A stretch of DNA of 64,000 nt from Plutella xylostella (GCF_932276165.1 NC_063994.1:3534001-3598000); one strand, 5' to 3'. Shown: positions 1 to 11,059, numbered from the stretch's first letter. Numbers and translations: made by a program. Notes: generated from the sequence alone by a model not told the origin.

Positions 1-675
1 ATTAGTCTTTTTCATTAAGTTATTAATTTAGGAAGTGTTTTTTTTTGTGATCACAAAAGCTAGACAAAAGTAAATCAGATATATATTATACCACTCGCTC
101 GATACATATAAATTATGACTAACATTACGAGATAATACTACCTATATATTTTATACAGTACCATATTATTTACCTGTAACTAATTTATTTTTTTATTGTG
201 CCACAACATGTTGAAAACAATGTTGAAAATTAAAATGACCAAGCTAAGTAGCCTGTCACAACAAGGCAGAGTTTGATAAATTCACTAACTTGCCAGCCAG
301 GGTTGCCTACATTAATATTAATGTTCTCTTGTTATCCTTATTTTCGATGTTACAGTCTCTGACCCTAATTTTCTTGTTTGAACAAAAAGACAAGGTAGCG
401 AGACCCCGAAAAAACATTTAGGTAACAGTTTTATTTGCTTACTTATTCGCATTTACTTAAATTATAATTACGTAACAAACCAATCAATTTTTAGATACAG
501 GCTGCTCAGTTTAAAAAAAATTGAATGGCTGAACTGATAAATTTGGTTAAAGTCCACCTTAATCATATTATGTAAATTATTTTCACTCTTTTTTCAGATG
601 GTCGGCACTCAAAGTCCGAGCTCTCCCTGACAAACGACGACGAAAGTTACGTTGCAATATCAGCAACTGTAGTTA
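1..675. other. AT-rich intergenic DNA, nothing recognised
   Basis: No convincing ORF, RNA gene or repeat with recognisable ends was seen here. Confidence 0.5.
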
Positions 676-823
676 CAGGGGGGTCACTCTATATATATAT
701 ATATTATTATAATATATAAATTACATTCGAAGGGCTGCTGCGCGAGCCACGACTCTGTCTCGTTGTATTAAACGTGCCGATTGCACGACAGCTCCCGTTC
801 GTTCGTTTTTCGTCAGTCTAATA
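676..823 (+). repeat. MITE-like repeat, family 'GAGCCACGACTCT', copy 1
   Basis: The core (GAGCCACGACTCT, then AAACGTGCCGATTGCACGA) recurs at 6312-6444 on the minus strand and at 8966-9092 on the plus strand. The right end reads GTTTTTCGTCA. A (TA)n run sits inside the left part. The copy at 6312-6444 shows both terminal inverted repeats, so this is probably a miniature DNA transposon; no protein is encoded. Confidence 0.6.
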
Positions 824-944
824 TACAATCAGTAAAAATTAACCCTGAAAAAGGTATTAAGTACAATCATACTACGTATCTCTTACGGTGAACTTGTAAC
901 ATACTGAGGAAATCTGCACACCTAGATCCTAGATGCGTGCCCTA

Positions 945-1064
945 AGTGCATTGTACTCATTCAAAAACGCCGATACGGCTCACCGCCTATCACGTGAGTA
1001 CAAATGTACAACTTAAGGTCTCTGAGAGAGACTCTGTCACCTCTGACAACCCCTTCGGGGATTA

Positions 1065-1108
<44 letters not shown>

Positions 1109-1185
1109 CTTCTATAGTCCACTGTTGGACATAGGCCTCTCCTAACGATCGGGGATTACAGTCGTGGGCATATGTAGAGTAACCC
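945..1185 (+). repeat. SINE-like repeat B, copy 1, split by an RTE fragment
   Basis: A block with CACGTGAGTACAA followed by CTTCGGGGATTAC and a CATATG-rich end is shared with 10868-11000 and 18050-18182. This copy is interrupted at 1066-1148 by a short RTE 3' end flanked by an 11-bp duplication of its own sequence (TCGGGGATTAC at 1055-1065 and 1149-1159). The family identity is not known to me; 'SINE-like' is inferred from length and recurrence. Confidence 0.55.
1066..1148 (-). mobile_element. RTE-type LINE 3' end with (GA)n tail
   Basis: On the minus strand this reads as the usual lepidopteran RTE terminus (GGCCTATGTCCA, then CAGTGGA), ending in GGCTGA followed by a GA repeat. The plus-strand (CT)n run at about 1067-1105 is therefore the tail of a retroposed copy rather than an independent microsatellite. 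An 11-bp target duplication, TCGGGGATTAC, flanks it on both sides. Confidence 0.75.
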
Positions 1186-1189
1186 CCAG

Positions 1190-1793
1190 AGTTCCAGCTA
1201 TCGCGAGAGCCTACTAGTTCGTGAGTTCGGTCCAGCAAATATTATACATCCTCTAGATGCAGCGAACGAGACTGTTCGAGAGCTGAGCAAGCGCGCCGCA
1301 CAGTCAACATTGGCTCTTATTAATACGTGTACTAGATACTGTTTATGCACAACAGTGATAGTAAATAGTCTTGCTCTCCGCACCGTTGTGCTACAATGTT
1401 TGCTGTTCATTATTTTTAATAAGCACGTCTGTGTGTGTGTGTGAGGGTGTTGGAACAGAAATATGTCATTGTGTGAACAGCTATTAACAGGATGTTATCT
1501 GATAAACAACAAATTCTTTGGAATTAATTAGGTGTTTTCAATTCACCCGCTAGCTACAAACTTAGTTTTTCGTAAGCTCAAATAGTACTTAAGTTAAAAA
1601 TCATCAAGGCTCTGGCAGATTACTCTAACTTTACGAAATACGAAGGTTCAGAGCACTGTCGCGCTAACTACAACTCTATCCTGTTGCATTAAATGTACTT
1701 ACCGTTTTCTCCCCAAAACTAAATCACACGTAGTCCTCCTGTAACACAATTAAAAATAAATGAGAACATTATAAATAAACTGTGCAAAAAGGC
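1190..1793. other. Unassigned intergenic DNA
   Basis: No gene is recognised. A (GT)n run lies at about 1427-1442. Sequence near 1640-1690 distantly resembles the GAGCCACGACTCT repeat family. Confidence 0.4.
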
Positions 1794-1845
1794 GGCCTTA
1801 TTACTTATCCTTAAAAAAGCGGGGAATCCGTTGGCTAGACTCAAT
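1794..1845 (-). repeat. LINE 3' tail fragment (AAAAGGCGGCCTTATT family)
   Basis: AAAAGGCGGCCTTATTAC matches the reverse complement of a LINE 3' tail seen more fully at 7469-7595 (GGAAGAGATCGCTTTTAGCG, then AAGG.CGCCCTTATTGT). Related pieces occur at 9345-9400, 12045-12190 and 58470-58600. Confidence 0.5.
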
Positions 1846-1920
1846 TCATTTTAAATTATATATAATTTTACAACCTCTCCCGGTTTTACCCGGTTAAAAT
1901 AAAAACCTCTATTATTCTAT

Positions 1921-2140
1921 TTCTATTCTATTCTCTGTGGGGTTGTCAGTACCTGCACCTGGCTCTCTCGAATGGAACCTTTGTGCATATCCCCAAGGTC
2001 TAAACTACCTTCCTAAGCTTGGACCATTTCCCACCACGCTGGTCCAATGCGGGTTGGTGGGTTCACATATCTAGATGTGCTAAATCTAGATATGCAGGTC
2101 TCCTCACGATGTTTTCCTTCACCGTAAGAGCGATGGTATT
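1921..2140 (-). repeat. LINE-derived 3' segment (GGCTCTCTCGA / CCACCACGCTGG)
   Basis: The stretch includes GGCTCTCTCGAATGGA, also present at 54595-54640, and CCACCACGCTGGTCCAATGC, the reverse complement of the GCGTGGTGG block in the LINE tails at 17940 and 19165. It ends with CTCACGATGTTTTCCTTCAC, a sequence common in lepidopteran LINE remnants. The Helitron at 2143 abuts its right side. Confidence 0.5.
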
Positions 2141-2142
2141 CA

Positions 2143-2181
2143 TCCTAACTAATATTATAAATGCGAAAGTAACTGTGTCTT

Positions 2182-2218
<37 letters not shown>

Positions 2219-2665
2219 TACTCTTTCACGCCAAAACTACTGAACGGATTTGAATGAAATTTGGTATACATACGGTCTAGACCCTGGGAAAGAACATAGG
2301 CTACTTTTTATCCCGGAATTCCCACGGGAAAACTTTTTAAGGCGAAGCGAAGCGCTGTCTGTCTTTTACTCTTTCACGCCAAAACTACTGAACGGATTTG
2401 AATGAAATTTGGTATACATACGGTCTAGACCCTGGGAAAGAAGATAGGCTACTTTTTATCCCGGAATTCCCACGGGGAAACTTTTTAAGGCGAAGCGAAG
2501 CGCTGTCTGTCTTTTACTCTTTCACGCCAAAACTACTGAACGGATTTGAATGAAATTTGGTATACATACGGTTTAGACCCTGGGAAAGAAGATAGGCTAC
2601 TTTTTATCCCGGAATTCCCACGGGAAAACATTTTAAGGCGAAGCGAAGCGCGCGGGAACAGCTAG
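2143..2665 (+). mobile_element. Non-autonomous Helitron with internal triplication
   Basis: It begins TCCTAACTAATATTATAAAT after an A and ends GGAACAGCTAG before a T, which is the A^TC...CTAG^T boundary expected of Helitrons. No protein is encoded. A (CTGT)n run lies at about 2179-2218. The body beginning CTCTTTCACGCCAAAACTAC is repeated three times in tandem, with starts at 2221, 2369 and 2517 (period 148 bp), differing by only a few bases. The same family occurs at 3110-3313 and, truncated, at about 15541-15733. Confidence 0.85.
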
Positions 2666-2689
2666 TTGTACATAAATTTAAAGAACTCG

Positions 2690-2765
2690 TTGGTACATGA
2701 CTGTCAGCACCGGGATTCGAACCCGCAGCTCACCCGACTGAGCTACCACCGCCCCAACAACGACA
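2690..2765 (-). repeat. tRNA-like SINE head (degraded)
   Basis: The reverse strand has a tRNA-like A-box region (GTAGCTCAGTCGGGTGAG) and a B box (GGGTTCGAATCCC). It lacks a full cloverleaf, so I read it as a tRNA-derived SINE fragment rather than a tRNA gene. Confidence 0.5.
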
Positions 2766-3109
2766 TTGGTCAAAATTATTTTCCCAACAATACGGGCACT
2801 GTCACGTCACGACAAATAATCGTGCTAACACCGAAACAATTTAAAGTCACCATACTTTTTCGGCGTCGAGTGTTTTGCAATAAATCCTTGTTATCATTGG
2901 GCACACAATGTAACAAATCTTCATATTTTCACTGAGCCCTCTCTCCGTTTTGCATATTATCCATGAAATAAATGATTCAAAAAAGTTGAAACGAAACGGG
3001 GAAGCAAGCAGATATTTTTTTCTGCTTTTGTTTTTCGCTTGTTCTTGCAATTGTTTCTTCAATGTCTGGCTGGGCTGATCTTGCCTTTATTGGTGTATGG
3101 ACAGCAAAA

Positions 3110-3313
3110 TCCTAACTAATATACATATTATAAATGCGAAAGTTACTGTGTCTGTCTGTCTGTTACTCTTTCACGCCAAAACTACTGAACGGATTTGAAT
3201 GAAATTTGGTATACATACGGTCTAGACCCTGGAAAAGAACATGGGCTACTTTTTATCCCGGAATTCCCACGGGAAAACTTTTAAGGCGGAGCAAAGCTCG
3301 CGGGAACAGCTAG
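3110..3313 (+). mobile_element. Non-autonomous Helitron, complete short copy
   Basis: The 204-bp element starts TCCTAACTAA after A3109 and ends CAGCTAG before T3314. It carries a single copy of the body that is triplicated in the 2143-2665 element, including TGAATGAAATTTGGTATACA. It has no coding capacity. Confidence 0.85.
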
Positions 3314-3540
3314 TATATTATACATTAAGAACAGATCTAGAAATTAAATGCTACTTCGCGTCTCACATTTTCTGATTGGCCCAGTATGACTTTAACCTGG
3401 CAACGGAAATGTCGCTAATCAAACTCTAACCTGTATACAGGATGTCCAAAAAGGTTACGTATATGAGAAGGTCGGTAATGACGGTGGTCACAAGAGTCAC
3501 CAGAAAAATATAAATATAATTTATTTGGGTATTTATAAAA

Positions 3541-3825
3541 ATGAGACGACCGAATGGCGTAGTGCTTAGTGACCTGCCTCCGGAATTGAGCTCCAGTACT
3601 GAGCCGATGGTCCCGGGTTCGATTCCCGACTGGGGCAGATATTTGTTTAAACGCAGATATTTGTTCTCGGGTCTTGGATGTGCCCGTAAAATGGCAATAG
3701 GCCCGCCCCCTATTACATTGGGACTAACATAACACTCTGGCGAAAAGTGGGTGCAGCAATGCACCTCTGCCTACCCCGCAAGGGAGTACATTAGTACAAA
3801 GCGTGAGTGCGTGTTTTTTTGTGTT
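3541..3825 (+). repeat. tRNA-derived SINE, chimeric tail variant
   Basis: The head has an A-box-like CGAATGGCGTAGTG and a B box GGTTCGATTCCC, then GGGGCAGATATTTGTTTAAA as in the other SINEs here. An extra ~20 bp (GCCTCCGGAATTGAGCTCCA) interrupts the head between the two boxes. After GGTCTTGG the tail diverges from the copies at 7967 and 22793 and continues through CCGCCCCCTATTACATTGGG and CTACCCCGCAAGGGAG. This suggests a second SINE subfamily with a different 3' module. The ORFs across it are incidental. Confidence 0.75.
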
Positions 3826-4285
3826 TTTTTTATAAAAATAAATAAAAAAAATAATACCTCGTGCTATTTTGCTCACTGTACCTACAAATATAGCTTTATA
3901 AAATAATGCGGTCATAATAATTAAATAATCATCGATAACCATTATAAAATTTTAAAAAATACCACACATAGGTACTTAGTTTTTTTTAATAGTGTTTCTG
4001 AAATTAAGGATATAGTGATAACGATTTGTGATTGTTTTGAATGATCAACTCGCTGGTTTTCGCAAAATTACCGGCTCTGTATAAATTTCTATACAGCACA
4101 TGCTGAGTCAAAGCCATTTTGCTGCCCTAATACACCACAATTATTATTATCTTAATGTTATCATTAAAACCTCACTGTTGTATGTTACATTATTGTTTTC
4201 TACTGTAACTCTCCTACCTATTTCTGTTATTTTGTATTTTTATGTGTATTTTCTGAGTAAATTAATGATGTGTTTATGTCTAAGC

Positions 4286-4633
4286 ACAGGATTCGATACT
4301 ATTTTCGAATCTACACAAACATAAAAACAAATGCCACTTTTGGAACTATGTGCGACAAACTTATCTGTTCCGGTGAAAGTGAACTAAATTGATCCATATC
4401 TCATTACTTACTAATGAATTGTATATTGTAAAAGATTAGATGGGTTTATTAACACCGCAAGAGCGAATTAACAACACGTGCAAACATAAAATGTTATAGA
4501 ATTAAGGAATTTTACACATTTATGTGAGCTGTCACCGGAACAGAAAAGTTTGTGGCACTGTAACAAATTTGCCTTACATTTTGACAGTGACTTTTGACGA
4601 TACGCAACATAAACGGAGGTTTCGAATCCTGTA
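4286..4633. repeat. Possible MITE with nested inverted repeats
   Basis: The ends carry an inverted ACAGGATTCGA / TCGAATCCTGT. Inside, CAAACTTATCTGTTCCGGTGA (about 4356-4376) faces its near reverse complement at 4532-4552. The same ACAGGATTCGATACTATTT end also occurs at about 9108. Ends and target duplication are not secure. Confidence 0.45.
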
Positions 4634-4912
4634 CTCGCGGCTCAGTATAGATTTTCACGATGTTACATTACTTTATTGGCTACCAGGCTTCCAGGAATCA
4701 TTATAATTATTTTGAAGTAGCAATCGAGTATTATTATTATTATAACAATAGTCTCTTGTTGTGTAGGTCTCTAACCCCAATATGGTGGGTACTTATTCGG
4801 CCGATGGTGAGTTCAGGGAACCAATTTTGCGATTCCGGAAATAATTAACGATCGAGGTACATTTCCTCTTGCTCAAAAACATCTCATTACTGATTTCTCG
4901 TTGATGACAAAG

Positions 4913-4995
4913 TTTTTTTTTTTTTTATGTAGCCTGGGTATCCCACTGCTGGGCAAAGGTCTCCTTATGAATTGACCACCGTTCCCGATCCTGGG
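4913..4995 (-). repeat. RTE-like LINE 3' end fragment
   Basis: The minus strand reads AAGGAGACCTTTGCCCAGCA, then GTGGGATACCCAGGCTACAT and an A-run, a diverged version of the RTE-type terminus. It is truncated and non-coding. Confidence 0.55.
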
Positions 4996-5126
4996 CTTTT
5001 TTAGCTTTCTTGAAATTATTAGGTATAATAAAAAAAATATGGGAATAGTCTATACAAAGAAACTACTAAGCCCATTACTTTAAAAGCGTGTAGTTAAGAA
5101 TCGCACCGCTCGCGCTGAATTGACTC

Positions 5127-5190
5127 ATTAACCGACTTCAAAAAAAGGAGGAGGTTCTTAATTCGTCGGGATATTTTTTTAATTAAAGAA
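5127..5190 (+). repeat. Fragment of 'AACCGACTTCAAAAAA' repeat
   Basis: TTAACCGACTTC followed by AAAAAAAGGAGGAGGTTC is the terminus of a very common lepidopteran repeat. The opposite orientation is present at 58018-58406 and a variant lies at 59990-60130. Only the end is preserved here. Confidence 0.6.
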
Positions 5191-6169
5191 AAAAAAGATT
5201 CTATCAGACATCACGAATCACTTAGTTCTATGTTACCCTAGAAAAGCACTACAGGGTGTTCAAAAACACAGCCGCTCGGCTCTGCACAGCCGCGATAACA
5301 TACGAGTGGCGCGACAATAAACATTACAAACGGGCGAAGCCCGCTGTTTTGGGCATATGCAAATTTTTCCTTTTTAATTCCCCCTGTAGAGGCCATTTAT
5401 CTCCGCTCATAACATCTGGCTTTCACACGCTATTACCCAAAGCACCCTGTATTATGTTGGCGTTAAATTTTCATACCGTTTTGGCAGTTTTAGTTGAATG
5501 GGAAGTAGAAATGATGCGTTAGTAGTGGAGGCCTGTAGTCTCCAGAGCCGCGTTGTTGCATATTAGCATAATATTGTCAGTAAACGGACACCCTCATTTT
5601 GTATTATTATGTGCAAATAGGTTGGTCCATAAAGTTTCAGATCTATGAAAGACAGACGAATTGAAGAATAATAAATCGATACTACTTTACTATATACCTA
5701 TATAATAATAAAGACCGTGGTTATCCACTACAGGATTCCTAGCATTAAAAGAATTGCTATAATATGAGCAACTGTATGGAAAATTAGATTTAAGCGGCCT
5801 ATCATAAAGTCGAATTTCGAACAGAGATTTTCATGTTTTTACATTGCTAAATTGGAAAGCATTTTCATAATCGCTACCGTTATTTACTTTTTCTGCGAGT
5901 CTGCAGAATGATAGAATGTCTTTACAACCCTTATTAACATTAGAAACAAAATAACTAATTTGAAATGAGGTTGGAAATTAAATTGGACAACCCTTGGGCC
6001 GAGGCTTTATTTGTACAATTTTTATGGTAATTTTCTTCAAAAGCTCTTTATTTGGCTGGTTAGGCAGTAGTAAAACACAAATTTAGAATAAGGTCTTATG
6101 CTATGTTTACATTATTTTGTACCTACCCCCCAATTCATAGAACAGTCAATTTTCAGTGTTTCTTTACAG
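5191..6169. other. Unassigned intergenic DNA
   Basis: The ORF of 88 codons at 5256-5522 shows no recognisable domain and I do not call it a gene. No repeat with clear ends was seen. Confidence 0.4.

Positions 6170-6214
<45 letters not shown>
6170..6214. repeat. (TA)n microsatellite
   Basis: About 22 TA units. It is followed at about 6228-6270 by a minus-strand Helitron body fragment (AAATCCGTTCAGTAGTTTTG), so it probably arose inside a Helitron copy. Confidence 0.9.
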
Positions 6215-6216
<2 letters not shown>

Positions 6217-6227
6217 TGACTGTGCCA

Positions 6228-6270
6228 AAATTCATTCAAATCCGTTCAGTAGTTTTGGCGTGAAAGAGTT
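6228..6270 (-). repeat. Helitron body fragment
   Basis: The reverse complement of the ACTACTGAACGGATTTGAAT body shared with the Helitrons at 2143 and 3110. Both ends are missing. Confidence 0.6.
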
Positions 6271-6311
6271 GGTCATTGAGTGCATCTGCTTATCATAGAA
6301 GCATTACAGGA

Positions 6312-6444
6312 GGGCTACTCTATACTGACGAAAAACGAACGAACGAGAGCTGTCGTGCAGTCGGCACGTTTTATACTACGAAATAGAGTCGTTTCTCGCA
6401 CCATAGCACTCCGAAACTTAAGTTTTTCGTCATATATAGCCTGA
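6312..6444 (-). mobile_element. MITE, family 'GAGCCACGACTCT', copy 2
   Basis: This copy shows both ends. Left GGGCTACTCTATACTGACGA faces a right end whose reverse complement reads CAGGCTATATATGACGA; both continue into AAAAAC. It is about 133 bp and has no coding capacity. Confidence 0.6.
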
Positions 6445-7465
6445 TGCTTCCCACGCTATGTTTGCCGCTTCATGGCCACTATAAGGGCTTTACTAAGTAT
6501 CCCTTGGCCTACAATGAAATAAAGCCGTTTTTACATGGCATGGGTGTAAAACATTCAAACTCTGCGCCGAAGCCATAAAATCTAGACTATTCCGTCTTGT
6601 TATTACGAAGTAATGACTTCTCGAAACATTTGCACGCCACTTGTTTTATGTTACCCTGGTAATTGGGGCGTGACCTGTGTTTTAATTATTTTCAGGGTAC
6701 AGCTGGGAATTTGAAGGATTCCGTAGCGGTCAGATGTTTAGTGGTGTTTTACAACTACACTCGCGAGAAATTAAGAAGTTACTGCGAGATAGCACCAGAT
6801 TACTCATAAACGGAAATGCTATATTGAAGTATATTTAACAGTAGTTTATTGCATACTTAAAATATAAATATTGTGTCGTTTAATTGAAATGTTCTAAAAT
6901 TAAATGCTATTTGATGAATTTTGAAAGTGGAACTTTTTCATTGCTTGTGAGTTCGTGAGAGTATAAATAAGTGGTGTACTTATAATAACATTTGATGACT
7001 ACTTATTAAGTGCACATTTGACAGTAAAATATTGAATTTGGAATTTACTTTGACGCAAATTATAATAGGGATGTTATAGTGGAATAGAAAGCCGAAAACG
7101 GGGTCATCCCCAACAACTTTTGTTCTGCGACTTTCGTGTATTTTCACTGGTCCGTTCAACTGGTAGTCTGAAAGAAATCGCTTTTATCTATATGGCAGCT
7201 TTTTACGCCTTTGTTGACAAAAGTTCTGAAATTGTGTCTTATGTATGCTTTCAAAAGACAGGTTAAAGAACACTATCATTCTTCTATTCCATAAAATGAT
7301 AAATATTATCATGTGTATCTATTTTATACAATATATATTTTTATTTTATTTATATGTTTGTATTTAAGTATTTATTAATAAAATAAGTAGGTTTAAATTT
7401 CTTTTGTCTTTAGTGTTTATATTTTTGTACAACTTCCTCATTTATATTCAAAATTGACTCTCTTA
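6445..7465. other. Unassigned AT-rich DNA
   Basis: No gene is seen. A short block near 6740-6840 resembles the repeats at 14225-14330 and 20315-20415 (a motif ACTC.TAAA followed by a CAGCGCATCA.GATAT-like end in those copies). Confidence 0.35.
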
Positions 7466-7468
7466 GCT

Positions 7469-7595
7469 CTTAGGGTTGCCTGGAAGAGATCGCTTTTAGC
7501 GATAAGGCCGCCCTTATTGTATTATAGATTTTAAGTATTAAATGTTATTTAAGTGTTTTATGTACAATAAAGTTATACTACTACTATTACTACTA
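7469..7595 (+). repeat. LINE 3' UTR tail
   Basis: GGTTGCCTGGAAGAGATCGC, then TTTTAGCGATAAGG and a terminal TGTACAATAAAGT, is the most complete copy here of a non-LTR 3' tail also present at 1794, 9345, 12045 and 58470 in the opposite orientation. It is probably a CR1/Jockey-type LINE; the clade is an inference. Confidence 0.6.
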
Positions 7596-7966
7596 TGTAC
7601 AAATACAGCATATTATGTAAGTATCTATGTGATTACTTTTCGCACGAAGGGCGTTTAGCACTAGGGAATATCTAGAATACCTAAAATGCTAAACCCGACA
7701 CGTGTACTGAGGAACGTCTGTACGGCAATATACAGGGTGATGTAGCAGTTCCACGTAGGGCAAAGTTGTCCGCTCGCTGACGCGTGCAATCCTTTGTGTT
7801 CGCTTTGGCATCCCCTGTACTATGCTGGTACAGCTATTTATTTGCATGCTGCGTTTGCTTTGTTGAAATAGCTTATTTATTTTGAAGCTGTTGTTTTTAC
7901 GTACCTTAGAGACGTTATACAGGTTGTAACGGAAGGGGATCACTCAAACAGTCAATCTAAATTTTC

Positions 7967-8232
7967 GGTCGAATGGTGTAGTGGTTAGTGACCCTGACTA
8001 CTGCCGAAGGTCCCGTGATCGATTCCCGGCTGGGGCAGATATTTGTTTAAAGACAGATATTTTTACTCGGGTCTTGGGTGTTGATATTTTTATTTATTAT
8101 GTATCTATCTATCTATATATTTGTGTAAATATATCAGCTGTCCGATACCCATATTACAGGCTCTGCCTAGTTTGGGGTCGGATGGCCGTGTGTGAGATGT
8201 CCCCACATATATATTGCTGCCGTAATAATATA
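7967..8232 (+). repeat. tRNA-derived SINE, near full length
   Basis: The head is CGAATGGTGTAGTGGTTAGT, with B box GATCGATTCCC (one mismatch), then GGGGCAGATATTTGTTTAAA, a CTATCTATCTAT run and the conserved end GGTCGGATGGCCGTGTGTG. It belongs to the same family as 22793-23047. The incidental ORF across it is not a gene. Confidence 0.8.
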
Positions 8233-8499
8233 ATTATTTGGTTTGTAACTTGTTTCTAGTTGTAGTCTGTTGTTGTAAGTTACCTTAGTCAGAGTCTATT
8301 AGCTGATTTTAGGTAATTGTCTGTTAATTAAAGCCTGTGCATAGGTGTATCCTATAATAGACTATTATGCGTAATAGGTTGCGACACGAGAACTAGGGAT
8401 TACGTAGGTAGTAGCAACTCTAGGATAAGATCATATGATTACTGCATGCGTGTATTCCGGACTCCAATGAGTTAGTGAAACGATTTCAAGATAACCTTA

Positions 8500-8785
8500 T
8501 CAAAATAAAAAAACCACAGATATTCAACTCTAAAAGACGCATAACTTTTGAACGGCTGAATTGATTTTCGTGGAACGGCTAAGAATATTTCGTTTGTTAG
8601 TTGTATACCACGAAATCAAAAAATCCTTGTAGCTTTTCACCTATTCGCTTTTCGCCGTGATAGTTTTTTTTGTTGTAGCGTAACATTACCTATCGCTCTA
8701 AAAGATAAAACAAAAATCGAGAGCCACGCTGCCACAGACAGATACACACACACAGATACGTAGACGCGTGAAACTTTTTCGTCGG
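8500..8785 (+). repeat. Lepidopteran interspersed repeat ('TTTTGAACGGCTGAA')
   Basis: ATAACTTTTGAACGGCTGAA at 8542, and the CACACACAGATACGTAGACG region near 8745-8765 followed by TTTTTCGTCGGG, are typical of a widespread lepidopteran repeat. Ends are not defined here. Confidence 0.45.
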
Positions 8786-8965
8786 GAAGTAAAAACAATA
8801 AAAAAATAATTAATAAATAAAATTACATCAATAAACTGCTGAACAATTATTAGGAATAAGTTTATATAAACTTTTAGGATGTCTGTATACTTGCCAAGAG
8901 TCTTGTTAAAATAGTAAGTGACGTTCTCAGCCAAGTAAATCTAAATTAGGCGAGAGGGAGGGGGG

Positions 8966-9092
8966 TCACGTATCTAGGGGTTACTCTATATGACTAAAAA
9001 CACGTTTCGGAGTCATGCTGTGCGAGCCACGACTCTATCCCGTTATATTAAACGTGCCGATTGCACGATAGAACTCGTACGTTGGTTTTACA
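8966..9092 (+). repeat. MITE, family 'GAGCCACGACTCT', copy 3
   Basis: GGTTACTCTATATGACTAAA leads into the shared core GAGCCACGACTCT, then AAACGTGCCGATTGCACGA. The right terminus is eroded. Confidence 0.55.
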
Positions 9093-9130
9093 TCTGAGGT
9101 GCGATCACAGGATTCGATACTATTTACGAC

Positions 9131-9175
9131 CAAGGGTCACTTTTACCAAACGCTAAACGTATATAAAATAGTATT
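9131..9175 (-). repeat. Dispersed repeat pair with 14360-14395
   Basis: GGGTCACTTTTACCAAACGC, continuing TAAACGTAT, is the reverse complement of the block at 14360-14395. Neither copy has recognisable ends. Confidence 0.55.
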
Positions 9176-9344
9176 TAAATCAATTTTTATTGTTACGTTA
9201 TATGTCCAACTGTAGTAGTGCCTGAATTCGATTACCAACTATTAAAGATAATAATTCAAATTTGTTGCAATATATTGATTGATAAATTAATATTCTACAA
9301 AAACAGAACACAATTACCGAACTCTCTCTAGGACAAAGTTACAA

Positions 9345-9400
9345 AAGGCGGTCTTATCACTATAAGAAATCTCTTCCAGACAACCATTGAGTTTATTTTT
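9345..9400 (-). repeat. LINE 3' tail fragment
   Basis: AAAAGGCGGTCTTATCACT followed by AAATCTCTTCCAGACAACC is the reverse complement of the tail seen at 7469-7595. Confidence 0.6.
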
Positions 9401-10867
9401 AAAGAACTGCAACAGCTACAAAACTGACCAACTTCATAACTGGACTGAAATTAAGTCGAACAGATGCTGAGCCACTTACAAAAGTTCCGTCAAGCTGAGG
9501 CTGTTAAAAAGAAATTGAGCTTTTAAGCTCAATCTAGCCCGAGCTAAATCTCAATTAGTGCAATGACTGTTTAAAAACTTGAGCACGCAAGCCTTCTGAC
9601 TAACTTTTAATACCTAAGTATTCTTAGCTCTCGTGGTTAATTAGGAATCGATAGAGGTATTGTTCTCACGGAATAGATTCTAGATAATATTATGTTCAAA
9701 GTGACTTTAAGTAGGTATGTAGGTGTGCAATAACACGTAAAGTCTGGTTTTCATCAGATACTAAATTGACAGATTCTGAACGGATTAAAACAGCAGACTT
9801 TAGTTGATACGTCACTTGAGGAGGCTTCTATCCTGCGTCCCATTTCATAACATTAAACTGCAGCTTTATAATAATATGTTCTAAGACTTAACTTGCTGTA
9901 CGGATAAACTTGATTCTAAGATTTTCAATTAGTGCAACAGATAGACGTTAAAACCTGCTCGGATTGTGGCTCCGATGCAGGCGCTCGGTGTTCTAAATTC
10001 ATTGAAAACTTTCAACTTTGGGCGCACGCCGCATTACCATTCGCGCCGGCGAAAACTCGCGGCTAGGGATGGGATGTGACGCGCAGTTATCGATATTTGT
10101 CTGATAAACAACTACAAATTTTTTTAAGTACTTTACTTTTTTTTTCACCGCATGGGAAAATACTTACAGTGATATGTCACAATACTTACAGATATATTAT
10201 GAGAAATGATTATCGGTTTTTTCATTAGGTATTAAACTTGCCGATTACATTTAATACTCAATACACTCCGAAACTTCGTTTTTTTTAAATAAAGTGACCC
10301 CCCACTATCGTGTTTCACTGCTGGTTATGGGCCTCCTTATAAAATACTTGCCATCTATGTCTGGGTCTACAGCAACGCTGACGTGAGCCTAGGTTGGTCA
10401 TCTTCGCCGTCTGAGCGCTAGTTTCATGGGCCATGCTTAATAGAGCGAGGATGGAGCCAAAAAATATTAACAAGGAAGAAACTAAACCATCGACAAGCCA
10501 GACTTCATCACTAGCGCCCCCGCGAACCAAGAATATAGAATAGTTTGAATTGGAAATAGATTCCGTACTCAACGGGAAGTTTTCTCGAAGGTTGATGAGA
10601 AAATTCCAATTAAATCTGGGCTTACATGCGCCGCGGCCCCGGGGTGCCTCGTTAAGGAATATGTAAATTTCTCCGGAGTTTGCAGTTAATTCATTATGTC
10701 GGTAATTCTTGTAGGAAACTTACAGGTATTGTCATAATAGTTTCTTGGAACACTGTTAACGGTTACCGACCGGTTAGTTTATGGGTTTTGTCGATCGTAG
10801 TGAAATGAAGGTGAAGGGCGTTGGTGTAACAGTTACTTTAGTTTGATTCGTACCATAAGTACCTAAA
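9401..10867. other. Unassigned intergenic DNA
   Basis: The minus-strand ORF of 85 codons at 10315-10572 matches no family I recognise. A short AGTGACCCCCC motif near 10300 resembles the end of the GAGCCACGACTCT MITE. Nothing else is supportable. Confidence 0.35.
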
Positions 10868-11000
10868 TTGTACTCATTAAAAAACGGCCATACGGCTTGC
10901 GACCGGTCACGTAAAAAATGTACAGCGAAAGCGGGTGATTCGCTTGCGAGTCAACTCTGACTACCCCTTCGGGGATTACATTCTTGAGCATATGAAACTG
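10868..11000 (+). repeat. SINE-like repeat B, copy 2
   Basis: It contains GTACTCATTAAAAAACGGCC, GGTCACGTAAAAAATGTACA and CCCCTTCGGGGATTACA in the same order as the copies at 945-1185 and 18050-18182. Confidence 0.6.
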
Positions 11001-11059
11001 TGCATGTTTGTCTAAATTGTACACAAAAAACTCCATGTGTGAAGTCCCTCACTTCACTA

